Source: JAGOTP01 sp964415465 (lineage in GTDB: Bacteria > Patescibacteriota > Patescibacteriia > 2-12-FULL-60-25). Taken from it: a DNA stretch of 64,000 bases. Below the pieces are notes generated by a model, which did not search any database, was not told the DNA's origin, and saw only the letters and a program-made list of their open reading frames with translations. Positions 1-7,128 of this stretch are shown here, piece after piece. Position 1 is the first letter of the stretch; each line of letters begins with the position of its first letter. The DNA lies in NCBI GenBank assembly GCA_964415465.1, contig CAYQAL010000001.1, positions 91,444-155,443 on the forward strand, written 5' to 3'. A program made the position numbers and the translations under genes.

Positions 1-341
1 CTAGTCGAGGTGAGGTGCGTAGCGAGTGGATCCGTGGATCGGAAACGCTTGGAGCAGCCCCTCGTAGGAGTTGTGGTGGAGAGCGAAGGTGCTGCCCAGC
101 GTTGTGGGCGTGGGGTGGGGCTTGTGTGAGTCGTCGCGGACGCCCACGGTTGGAGGCGCTTACTGTCCTTTCAGCGCCTACCGCACTTTGCCACGCGGCG
201 GTGGGCTCGAGGTCTCGTGGCGCGAGACGGGTCGAGCAGGGATTGGTGTCCGGACCCCTCAGATCCGGCCGGGTTGATACGCGCCGCGTCGTTGCCGACG
301 CAGGTTCTTCCCGGAGGAGGCGACAGAAAGCCACTCGGTCG

Positions 342-371
342 CTACATGAACGGATCGCGTGAAAGCAGCAT
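342..371 (-). CDS. micro-ORF copy 1, peptide MLLSRDPFM
   Basis: Nine codons plus TAG. The start is preceded by a GGAG Shine-Dalgarno about 7 nt upstream, and the ATG sits in the loop of an 8-bp hairpin (GAAAGCAG/CTGCTTTC). The stop codon runs into a GCGAC/GTCGC hairpin. A second copy at 493-522 encodes the identical peptide; all coding differences are at third positions (CTT/CTC, CGC/CGT, CCG/CCA). Flanks upstream share GACGGGCAAC. Function unknown: a leader peptide, toxin or signal peptide are all possible. Because the differences have period three they are also synonymous in one plus-strand frame, but that frame has no ribosome binding site. Confidence 0.4.
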   Translation of the reverse strand: MLLSRDPFM

Positions 372-492
372 CTGCTTTCTCCTTCCTTGTTGCCCGTCGT
401 ATCGTCGCTGTCCGTGCGCCGTGTGCTGGACGCGTTGACGGGGTTGAGGTTGTGTGGAGCTTTGCCGATATTTCTATCGGCGACCTAAGTCG

Positions 493-522
493 CTACATGA
501 ATGGATCACGTGAGAGCAGCAT
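493..522 (-). CDS. micro-ORF copy 2, peptide MLLSRDPFM
   Basis: Nine codons plus TAG, with AAGGAG six nucleotides before the ATG. It encodes the same peptide as 342-371 with three synonymous differences. It can also be read as the end of a longer ORF starting at 579 (28 codons, beginning MAPNATGN), but the well placed AAGGAG favours the internal ATG. After the stop come two compact hairpins in tandem: GCGAC-UUAG-GUCGC, then a six-pair stem capped by GAAA. A potential AGAGC/GCUCU stem around the start differs from copy 1 by a compensated base pair. Confidence 0.42.
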   Translation of the reverse strand: MLLSRDPFM

Positions 523-657
523 GCTCTTCTCCTTGCAGTGGCCAGCACCCACATCGTTGCCCGTCGCGTTGGGCGCCATGATGTCGGTGGGTGCGGGGCG
601 GGTGTCTATTTTCGGGTTGTTCTCCACGTTCCGTTGGTACGGCCGCGGAAAACAACC

Positions 658-696
658 CTAGGTACCCAGACGCCAGTCACGCCAGATGCAGCTCAT
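658..696 (-). CDS. putative leader peptide MSCIWRDWRLGT
   Basis: First start codon downstream of the island A promoter: 12 codons with AAGGAG about six nucleotides before the ATG. It contains two Trp and three Arg codons. The stop codon abuts a strong stem (GGGTTGTT/AACAACCC, 614-658), the arrangement seen in translation-coupled attenuators. No downstream amino-acid gene is visible, so a regulatory role is only inferred. Confidence 0.35.
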   Translation of the reverse strand: MSCIWRDWRLGT

Positions 697-808
697 GGAG
701 TGCTCCTTGGTTGTTGGGGACGATTCCCCGTTCCGCGCTGCCTTGTCGTTGAGCCGAGTAGTCGCCGAAGCGACCGTGCTCTGTGACCGCGTTGCAGCGC
801 GACCTAAT

Positions 809-837
809 AATATACTACAAATCTCAACTTTTGTCAA
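809..837 (-). promoter_or_regulatory. sigma70-type promoter for island A
   Basis: On the minus strand, TTGACA (832-837) and TATATT (809-814) are separated by exactly 17 bp, close to consensus. It sits at the junction between AT-rich backbone and the GC-rich island and points into the island. Confidence 0.65.
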
Positions 838-923
838 TGTATTTGAATATTTTTGCCTAAATAAACAGAAAAACTCATTCCGAGGCTAGCTCAGATTTGC
901 TATACTTTTTTTCATCACTTGCT

Positions 924-1541
924 ATGCCTGTCCCTTCTTCCTTTACAACAAAACGACTCATTCGTTTGGTAGGTGCGCTCTGTGTCGTCCTTTTATTTGG
1001 TGCGGCCCAACTTTGGCAGAGTGAAGGAAAATTGAGTTTACCGAGTACAGAAACAGCTTCGCTTGAAGGAACGGAGCAGTATTACACCGCTTCTACAACC
1101 AGAGGGGTCCTGGCGCTTGTCACGCGCACCGTGGATGGCGATACGATTGATGCAAAGATCGAGTCTTCTGGTGAAGTGGTAAAAGTTCGCTTTCTTGGGA
1201 TGAATACGCCTGAGTCGGTTGATCCGCGTCGTCCCGTGCAATGTTTTGGAAAAGAGGCGTCGAATCGTTTGAAGGAGTTAATCGAGGGAAAGAACGTGTT
1301 ACTGATTGATGATCCAAAGGCTGACGATCGCGATAAATATGGGCGTTGGTTACGAAATGTTGTCCGTGTAGAAGATAGCTTGGATGTAAATGCGACGCTG
1401 GTGGCACAAGGTTATGCGAATGCGTATCTTTCGTTTCCGTTGGATGCGAAACGTAAAGCACAGATCCGTGCTCTAGAAGAGGAGGCAAAAACAAACAAGC
1501 GCGGCCTTTGGAGTCCTTCAACGTGCGAAGGAAAAAAATAA
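924..1541 (+). CDS. membrane-anchored or secreted thermonuclease-like nuclease (SNase domain)
   Basis: About 205 residues: an N-terminal hydrophobic anchor (roughly residues 12-28), a short linker, then a staphylococcal-nuclease OB-fold domain over the C-terminal two thirds. The family signatures are visible: VDGDTID, VRFLGMNTPE with the catalytic Arg, and DKYGRWLR with the second Arg. The family cleaves DNA and RNA with Ca2+; here it would act outside the membrane, possibly in nucleotide scavenging, which fits a host-dependent cell lacking nucleotide synthesis. ATG at 924 is preferred over an upstream TTG because a TGCTATACT extended -10 lies at 898-906. It is followed by a long hairpin element shared with the convergent fmt. 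Confidence 0.85.
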   Translation: MPVPSSFTTKRLIRLVGALCVVLLFGAAQLWQSEGKLSLPSTETASLEGTEQYYTASTTRGVLALVTRTVDGDTIDAKIESSGEVVKVRFLGMNTPESVDPRRPVQCFGKEASNRLKELIEGKNVLLIDDPKADDRDKYGRWLRNVVRVEDSLDVNATLVAQGYANAYLSFPLDAKRKAQIRALEEEAKTNKRGLWSPSTCEGKK

Positions 1542-1552
1542 AGTCGATAGTC

Positions 1553-1647
1553 AAACTGGCGAGAGGGACGTACTCACCCGGTCCGCAAGCGCTTCGCTAA
1601 CACCATTGCTCCCGGGTTCGCACATCCCTCTCGCCAGTTTTCTTTTT
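1553..1647. terminator. long-stem terminator with conserved loop
   Basis: A 16-bp perfect stem (1553-1568 with 1625-1640) ends in a T-rich run and sits between convergent genes, so it probably terminates both. The unusually large loop holds AAGCGCTTCGCTAACACCAT (1587-1606), a 20-mer that recurs in the loop of a similar element after rpoD (58805-58824). Within it, AGCG-CTT-CGCT can form a small hairpin. Confidence 0.7.
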
Positions 1648-1650
1648 GAT

Positions 1651-2535
1651 TTATCTTAAGCCACGTAGGAACGATTCCCCGGACATGGGCTTTTTCCCCT
1701 CAGGTTGAACTTCATCTAAAGCGAGAATTGATCCAGTAGCACAGGAGATTTGAAGTTCGTTTATGTTTTGTTGGGTTGTGACATGTGCTTTCAGAACTTT
1801 CAAACGTTTTCCTTTGTATTCAATCGTTGTGCCTGGCCAAGGGGTATAGGCGCGGACGAGTCGTTCCATTTGTTCGGCGGATTGCGTGGTTGGATCAAGC
1901 TTTCCATCTTCACGAGACAAGAGTTTGACGAACGTAGCTTTACTGTGATCTTGCTCAATAGGGGAGATGGTTCCTTCGAGATACGCGTGGAGTGTTTTGA
2001 TTAATTGCGGTGCCGCTTCTTTGAACATGCGATCGCTGAGCGTGACGGTGGTTTCGTTTGGATGAAGTTTGGTCAGCGTTTGAGACAAAATGGATCCGTG
2101 ATCCATCTGGGCATCCATGAGCATGATCGTGTTTCCCGTTTCGGTGAGTCCATCGCGAATGGCGGCGGTCATAGGAATCGCGCCACGATAGGCTGGCAAA
2201 AGCGAAGGATGAACATTTAAGACGCCACGTGGATACAGGTCGAGGACGCGTTGCGAAATGATCTGGCCGAAACTCGCTACGATCGCAACGTCGGCGTTGA
2301 GCGTTGCAAGTGTGCTGTATGCTTCGTCAGATTTTACTTGTTCAAACTGAAATACCGGCAGGTTGAGCTGCTCAGCGAGAGGTTTCATCGGCGGGGGCGT
2401 GAGGGCTCCACTTCTTCCCGTTGGGCGATCTGGCTGCGTGACAACTCCAACCACCGTGAGTGAAGGATCTTGAACGAGCGCTTCTAAACATGGCGCAACG
2501 AAGGCGGACGTTCCGTAAAAAACAACGCGAATCAT
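1651..2535 (-). CDS. fmt: methionyl-tRNA formyltransferase
   Basis: Transfers a formyl group from 10-formyl-tetrahydrofolate to Met-tRNA(fMet) for translation initiation. Visible family features: N-terminal Rossmann-like start (VVFYGTSAFVAPCL), the folate-site segment NVHPSLLPAYRGAIP with catalytic Asn and His, MDAQMDHGSIL with the catalytic Asp, and a C-terminal domain containing YTPWPG. At 294 residues it is slightly short of the usual 310-315. It lies 9 nt downstream of def in the classical def-fmt pair, both behind a priA-like gene. Confidence 0.95.
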   Translation of the reverse strand: MIRVVFYGTSAFVAPCLEALVQDPSLTVVGVVTQPDRPTGRSGALTPPPMKPLAEQLNLPVFQFEQVKSDEAYSTLATLNADVAIVASFGQIISQRVLDLYPRGVLNVHPSLLPAYRGAIPMTAAIRDGLTETGNTIMLMDAQMDHGSILSQTLTKLHPNETTVTLSDRMFKEAAPQLIKTLHAYLEGTISPIEQDHSKATFVKLLSREDGKLDPTTQSAEQMERLVRAYTPWPGTTIEYKGKRLKVLKAHVTTQQNINELQISCATGSILALDEVQPEGKKPMSGESFLRGLR

Positions 2536-2544
2536 GATGAGATA

Positions 2545-3027
2545 TTAGATGCGTGAGTTGCTGCCTTTTACCATCTTGGTCGCTTTATCAATAAACAAGA
2601 TGCCATCTAAGTGGTCGATTTCATGTTGAAACACGATCGCGGGGAATCCCTTCAGATCCATCACAACACGTTTGCCATGGCGGTTAATGGCTTCGACGGT
2701 TACTTTTTTATGACGTGGAACGATGCCGTACTGCTTTGGAACGCTGAGACAGCCTTCTTCGCTTTCAACCATCCCCTCGGATGTTTTGGTGAGCACGGGG
2801 TTCATGTAGCACTCAGGACGAGCTCCTGTGTTGACGACGATCGCGCGAATGTTGCGGCCAACCTGAGGGGATGCGATTCCAACGCCATCTTCGACAAACA
2901 TGGTTCGAACCAGCTTGTCGAGGTAGGCCTGAAATTCAGGGGTAGTGATTTCTTCAACCGAAAGTTCGACCGAGCGCTCGCGAAGGCTCGGGGTCGGAAT
3001 CGTCACAATCGGAAACGTATCTTGCAT
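2545..3027 (-). CDS. def: peptide deformylase
   Basis: Removes the N-formyl group from nascent proteins with a metal held by one Cys and two His. All three motifs are present: GIASPQVG (motif 1, with Ser replacing the more common Ala), EEGCLSVP (motif 2, Cys ligand) and QHEIDHLDG (motif 3, both His and catalytic Glu). Length 160 is typical. It is co-directional with fmt and the priA-like gene with gaps of 9-11 nt, indicating one transcript. Confidence 0.96.
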   Translation of the reverse strand: MQDTFPIVTIPTPSLRERSVELSVEEITTPEFQAYLDKLVRTMFVEDGVGIASPQVGRNIRAIVVNTGARPECYMNPVLTKTSEGMVESEEGCLSVPKQYGIVPRHKKVTVEAINRHGKRVVMDLKGFPAIVFQHEIDHLDGILFIDKATKMVKGSNSRI

Positions 3028-3038
3028 GACAAGCTAGG

Positions 3039-4778
3039 CTACTTGAAAAACGCGATTGGATCAAGGTCAATAAGCGCTGAGGCGGCTAAGGGTTGTAAGA
3101 GTTCAACAAGCGAAGATTCGCTGATTTCGGGGCTAAACAAGAGATGGACCACGGAGCGTGCGCCTGAGCCCGGTCGTCGAAATTCGACCGGAAACGGGCC
3201 TTCAATTGTCCCTTGTTCACGAAGAAGTTGTTTGGCTTGGGTGAGCCAGGTGGCGACAGCGGCGTCTGTTCCATCGATCAGACATTTCACGCGTCGCCAG
3301 GTTGGCGGATAATGGAAGAGCCGACGTGTTTCGAGCTCGGCGTCGGACGTTTGTTTTACCCCATCAGCGGTTTTCCAGGCCGGCCAGGTTTCAAGATCTT
3401 GTTCAGGTGTTTGAATGATAAGCCGTCCTTCGGCGCGGCGCACACGATTCATCAAGCGACGAGCCGCAATCATCCGACGCTCGGTGCGGCGAACATCTTC
3501 AATCGCGCCGCCGAATAGGTGGCTCAGGGTGAGAGCGACCAAGCTCTTGGGAGGAATCGGCTGCTCCAACAACTCATTGGTTGTATCTCGCCAATCGATG
3601 ACAATCGCTGGTTCAGCGCGTGACCAAGCTTTTTTCAGTTGTTCGATACCAGGAATCGCTTTGCCTAAGTCAGCGCTCCCACAAGAGTCGCAGGTAAGAG
3701 GAAGGGCTTGCGTATGACCACACGAGCGGCAGACGGCACGCGTCTCTTCAGCGGCAACGGGTGCGCCGCAATGCGCACAGGTCGCCTGCCAACTGCAATC
3801 ACGGCAGGTGAGGCGTCCAGCTCGACCGCGAATTGGATGGATGACAATAACTGGTCCTTCGTGTTCCTGGATGGCGAGCGCTGTGTCGGCCTGGATGCTC
3901 GGCGTCGCTGAACGCCCGCCTGGATGAAAGGCGTGAACATCTAAGGTGCAGTCGATATCTGGCGCGGTTGTGTTGGCATGAAGCGGAGGTGTTAAGCCAA
4001 ACGCTTCCACGCGCACACCGGCGTACTTAGCAGCCCAGCCTGCTATACGACGGGCATCGTACCGTGGGGCCTGTTCGTCTTGTTTGTGATCGTCATTCTC
4101 TGGTTCATCAATCAAGACCAGATCGACGGTTGGGGCGAGCCAGGCGCCTAAGCGTGTTGCGATGACACAGGGGGTTTCGCCCGAAACGCAGCGAGACCAA
4201 TTGGCAAAATAGGCGCCATGGGCGAGATCACCATGCAAGGGGAGAGGATCGGGCGTTACGGCTTGTAGGGCCTGACGAAAGAGGTCGATGCGTTGCGTCC
4301 AAGGTGTGAGAATAAGCACGCGCTGACCCTGGTTTAACGCCTCTTTGGCGCGCTCTATCAGTTCTGTTTCATGATCTACACTCCAATATGCATGAGCGCT
4401 CCCTGTTTTTTCTGAGAATGTTTTTGCCCCTCGTGTAGGAGTTTCCTGCTTTGGAAACCGTTTAGGGAGCGTATCCAGCCAAGCGTGCAAGACGGTCGGT
4501 AATGAAGAAAATGTGCGTTCAGCCACCCAGGTCAGCAGCTCAAGGCAGGCCGGGGGAAGCGTAAGCGATGCGGGGATTGGTCCAACAATCGGTTTTGCTC
4601 GACTCGCAAAGGCGCTCGTTGGTTTAATCGATCGAATAACCGCTTCCGTAGTATGGCCGCGTAATAAAATATAGACGAACTGTCCTACTTGATAAGATGT
4701 TTTTGTTTCATCAAACGAATAATCAAACCCATCTAAGCCGAAGGGCGTTCTGCGAATGGGAATAACTTCAGCAAACAT
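3039..4778 (-). CDS. priA: PriA-like primosomal protein with a lost ATPase site
   Basis: 579 residues against about 700-730 in full-length PriA. The zinc-binding region is clear: CRDCSWQATCAHCG and CRSCGHTQALPLTCDSCG, with the following GIEQ segment. The N-terminal domain is short. Where PriA carries GSGKTE (Walker A), this protein reads SVDHETELIERA, and the DEEH box reads DEPE. Helicase activity is therefore probably lost, leaving a DNA- or fork-binding scaffold. The first base of its stop-start junction overlaps the upstream LigB-like gene by one nucleotide, and def-fmt follow, so it belongs to the same operon. Assignment to PriA is firm; loss of catalysis is inference. Confidence 0.85.
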   Translation of the reverse strand: MFAEVIPIRRTPFGLDGFDYSFDETKTSYQVGQFVYILLRGHTTEAVIRSIKPTSAFASRAKPIVGPIPASLTLPPACLELLTWVAERTFSSLPTVLHAWLDTLPKRFPKQETPTRGAKTFSEKTGSAHAYWSVDHETELIERAKEALNQGQRVLILTPWTQRIDLFRQALQAVTPDPLPLHGDLAHGAYFANWSRCVSGETPCVIATRLGAWLAPTVDLVLIDEPENDDHKQDEQAPRYDARRIAGWAAKYAGVRVEAFGLTPPLHANTTAPDIDCTLDVHAFHPGGRSATPSIQADTALAIQEHEGPVIVIHPIRGRAGRLTCRDCSWQATCAHCGAPVAAEETRAVCRSCGHTQALPLTCDSCGSADLGKAIPGIEQLKKAWSRAEPAIVIDWRDTTNELLEQPIPPKSLVALTLSHLFGGAIEDVRRTERRMIAARRLMNRVRRAEGRLIIQTPEQDLETWPAWKTADGVKQTSDAELETRRLFHYPPTWRRVKCLIDGTDAAVATWLTQAKQLLREQGTIEGPFPVEFRRPGSGARSVVHLLFSPEISESSLVELLQPLAASALIDLDPIAFFK

Positions 4779-5569
4779 CAGAGGAGTTCAAATTCGGCCG
4801 TGTACATACCAACGCCGAAAGGGGCTTCGTAGCACAACACGTTGGGCTTCACGTGTATCTTTTGAATGGCCCCGAGCAACATCGAAATTGGCTGAGCGGC
4901 GCACTGTTTGGCGTCGGTCAACGTCTGTTGGCTCAGTGCAAGAATTGGAGCTGGGTCTACCTGCTCAACAGCTGATTTCACAGCGGCTTCAAAGGCGGGT
5001 CCCGCTTCGTTCACCCCGTGCTGTGATCGTTCGTTGGCGTGATGCGAGAGGTCGGCGGCGGCAAAAAGAGCGACACGACGGGTGTCGTCGTGAATGGTTT
5101 GCATCACTTCCTGGCCAAATTTGGCATGTTCCTCGTTCGAGAGTCCAGAAATGCTGAGCGGAACGATTTTTACATTTGGTAGGTGGCTTAACAAAAAGTA
5201 CAGCGAGATCGTCATGCCGTAGTCCAGCTTCTCTTCACTCATCAAAGAGAAAGGGATGCTGGTTTCTCGCATGTGTCGATGGAGGTGATCGATGAACAGT
5301 GAATCACCTTTGGCTTTGACCGTTGTGCCGTGATCACCAAATTCTTTCAGATTACCTGTGTAGCTTGGAGCGATGTTGCAGCTAAACCCATCCGGATAGT
5401 ACGCCGCATGTGATGAAACCAACACCAGTGTATCGGGTTTCGCCGTATAGAGATGCTCTTCGAGGGTTCGATAGGCATCGAGTGTGTGAGTTAATTCACC
5501 GCAATGTTCTTTTCCGATGGTCGGAATGAGCAGTGGGGAATGGGGGGCGATGGCAGAAAAGACAAGCAT
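4778..5569 (-). CDS. LigB/Memo-superfamily protein (AmmeMemoRadiSam protein B-like)
   Basis: 263 residues resembling class III extradiol dioxygenase subunit B proteins. The N-terminal AIAPHSPLLIP and VLVSSHAAYYPDGF carry the two metal-ligand His positions, and AAADLSHHANERS resembles the Memo Asp/His segment. In many small-genome lineages these domains occur as part of the AmmeMemoRadiSam set, whose function is not well understood; the other partners are not visible here. Aromatic ring cleavage is possible but unlikely in such a reduced metabolism. Same operon as priA-def-fmt, touching priA by one base. Confidence 0.7.
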   Translation of the reverse strand: MLVFSAIAPHSPLLIPTIGKEHCGELTHTLDAYRTLEEHLYTAKPDTLVLVSSHAAYYPDGFSCNIAPSYTGNLKEFGDHGTTVKAKGDSLFIDHLHRHMRETSIPFSLMSEEKLDYGMTISLYFLLSHLPNVKIVPLSISGLSNEEHAKFGQEVMQTIHDDTRRVALFAAADLSHHANERSQHGVNEAGPAFEAAVKSAVEQVDPAPILALSQQTLTDAKQCAAQPISMLLGAIQKIHVKPNVLCYEAPFGVGMYTAEFELL

Positions 5570-5579
5570 ACAAAAAGGG

Positions 5580-7070
5580 TTAGAGAGCAGAGGAAATAGC
5601 GACGCGAGCTATGGTGTCTTCTTCAAGCTCAAGTGGGGCGTGTGGGCGGACGACAGGGCCAAGAGCGTAGGCTTCGATCACGCGATCCGGCAGTATGACG
5701 ACATTTTTCCATTCATACCCAAGCTCGTTGAAGTCGGCTTCGCTCGTAATTGGTCGGCGCTGGCCGTCCTCGATGACGTAGACGGAAGAGGCTTTTTTCC
5801 CGCGAACGAGCTCACCATCTTGTAATCCATAAGCTTTCCCTTCTGGGATAGCGCTAAGTTGTTTTGTCGTCCAGCTACGTGCAGTACGACCACGGAAGTA
5901 TAAGTTCAAGAACGTGATATCAGGAATGCGTTGGCGAACGCCGTTCTCAATATACCAGTACACCTTGCTCGTATCTTTTACGAGCAAGCCAGTTGGATAG
6001 GTTGTTGAGGTCGTGATGTCTGGACCGTCGGTATAGCTTGCGAGATCAGCTGGAGCTGCCTCAACTAATTCGTCCTCGTTGAAGCCGAATTTTTCAAACG
6101 CTTTGCTTTGGATGAGACGCTTCGTTGTTCCTACGAGTAAGTAACGTGTTCCATCCGTCAGCTGAACGAGCGAATAGTTTGGGAAGCTGACGGGTGCCCC
6201 TAAGCGGTAGCCACTCAAACGGCTGTCATCAACCGCGACAATTTTACTCGTATCAATGAGCGAAGCGGCGACGGCAGCGTTTTTGATCAAGCGTTTTTCG
6301 CTGAAGCGAAGCAAGTAGATCTCGCCTGAGGTTTTTCCGCGGACGATCGTGCCTTCTGGGAAGCGGAGCGTAAACCAACGCTGCCAGATTTTCCACAGAT
6401 TGAAGTTTCCGGCGATGTGCGGGGTGTAGCTATAAAGCATCGCTGTCGCATTGTTGACAGGTGTCACACTCCGTCCGCTGATTGTCACGGTTTTGCCAGG
6501 CGCTTGTCCGGCGATCGTTGCGCCGCGTCCTAAGATTTGGATGAGATACTTTTCGCGATGTTGTTTCGCGGCCCACTCGAGCTGGCTCGCGAAGCCCTTA
6601 AACTCCTGGAGTCGCGGATCATTCATCGAGCAGTTATCACAGATCGCGTAGCCTGTCGCCCAGTCGTATTGCTTTTGCGTTGGGTCAGGATCGTCAACCA
6701 GGCTTTGCTCTTTTTGAAGAAGTGCTAAGAGATAGCGTGGATTGATTTGATAGGTCGTTGCAACGCGCCACAAGATTTCAGACGCCTTTCGTTCTACGCC
6801 GTCGATATCCGTGGTGCGATAACGCGCTAATGTCCCAGGTCGCGACTCCAAAAAGGACTGAACGTCGCCCAGCTGCATCTCACCGAGTCCAAAAATATCT
6901 TTATCGTCTAAGACGTAGTTTGGGTTGAACTCGGCTTGAGTTGTTTCAAAAACGTCCGTAGAGGAGGCAGTTTGCGCGAGCACGCTGGAAGCGCTTCCTC
7001 CGGCTAATGGGAAAAGCAAGGCAAGACTCACGAGTCGTTTTTTCCAAACAGCGGCCATAGGACGAGACAT
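5580..7070 (-). CDS. secreted lysozyme-like protein with C-terminal repeat modules
   Basis: 496 residues. Residues about 10-32 form a signal peptide ending in SSVLAQ. Residues about 85-240 look like a lysozyme/transglycosylase fold (INPRYLLALLQKEQS with the candidate catalytic Glu, then TGYAICDNC and NNATAMLYSYTPHI). The C-terminal half has several degenerate units of the type G(x)VY(x)IE(x)G(x)RRPI followed by a GY..W segment, probably beta-rich wall-binding modules. Likely a peptidoglycan-active or surface-binding exoprotein. It is the first gene of the leftward block and is divergent from the 7129 membrane operon. Confidence 0.65.
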   Translation of the reverse strand: MSRPMAAVWKKRLVSLALLFPLAGGSASSVLAQTASSTDVFETTQAEFNPNYVLDDKDIFGLGEMQLGDVQSFLESRPGTLARYRTTDIDGVERKASEILWRVATTYQINPRYLLALLQKEQSLVDDPDPTQKQYDWATGYAICDNCSMNDPRLQEFKGFASQLEWAAKQHREKYLIQILGRGATIAGQAPGKTVTISGRSVTPVNNATAMLYSYTPHIAGNFNLWKIWQRWFTLRFPEGTIVRGKTSGEIYLLRFSEKRLIKNAAVAASLIDTSKIVAVDDSRLSGYRLGAPVSFPNYSLVQLTDGTRYLLVGTTKRLIQSKAFEKFGFNEDELVEAAPADLASYTDGPDITTSTTYPTGLLVKDTSKVYWYIENGVRQRIPDITFLNLYFRGRTARSWTTKQLSAIPEGKAYGLQDGELVRGKKASSVYVIEDGQRRPITSEADFNELGYEWKNVVILPDRVIEAYALGPVVRPHAPLELEEDTIARVAISSAL

Positions 7071-7128
7071 GGCAGAAATGGTACCTCACCGGTTCGCCAC
7101 GTGCTAGCATAGGAGCGACCATAGCCGC

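Larger units (their letters stand above)
1..803 (-). ncRNA. GC-rich island A: putative structured leftward transcript with micro-ORFs
   Basis: GC-rich sequence with no convincing long gene on either strand. A near-consensus promoter at its right edge points leftward, so the minus strand is probably transcribed from about position 803 past the window edge. On that strand there are several hairpins: 614-658 (8-bp GGGTTGTT/AACAACCC stem), 465-480 (CCGATA-GAAA-TATCGG, a GNRA tetraloop), 480-493 and 320-342 (GCGAC/GTCGC), and one near 155-180 (AGGCGCT/AGCGCCT). Three tiny ORFs with ribosome binding sites lie in the right half; positions 1-330 contain no ATG on the minus strand. It does not resemble rnpB, tmRNA or SRP RNA to me. 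Transcription and structure are inference. Confidence 0.45.

Noticed and set aside
359..661. Plus-strand frames containing NGSRESS in island A
   Set aside because: No ribosome binding site or promoter on that strand, and the flanks of the two copies diverge; the minus-strand micro-ORFs are better supported.
1..803. rnpB, tmRNA or rRNA fragment
   Set aside because: None of the conserved cores of these RNAs could be recognised on either strand.
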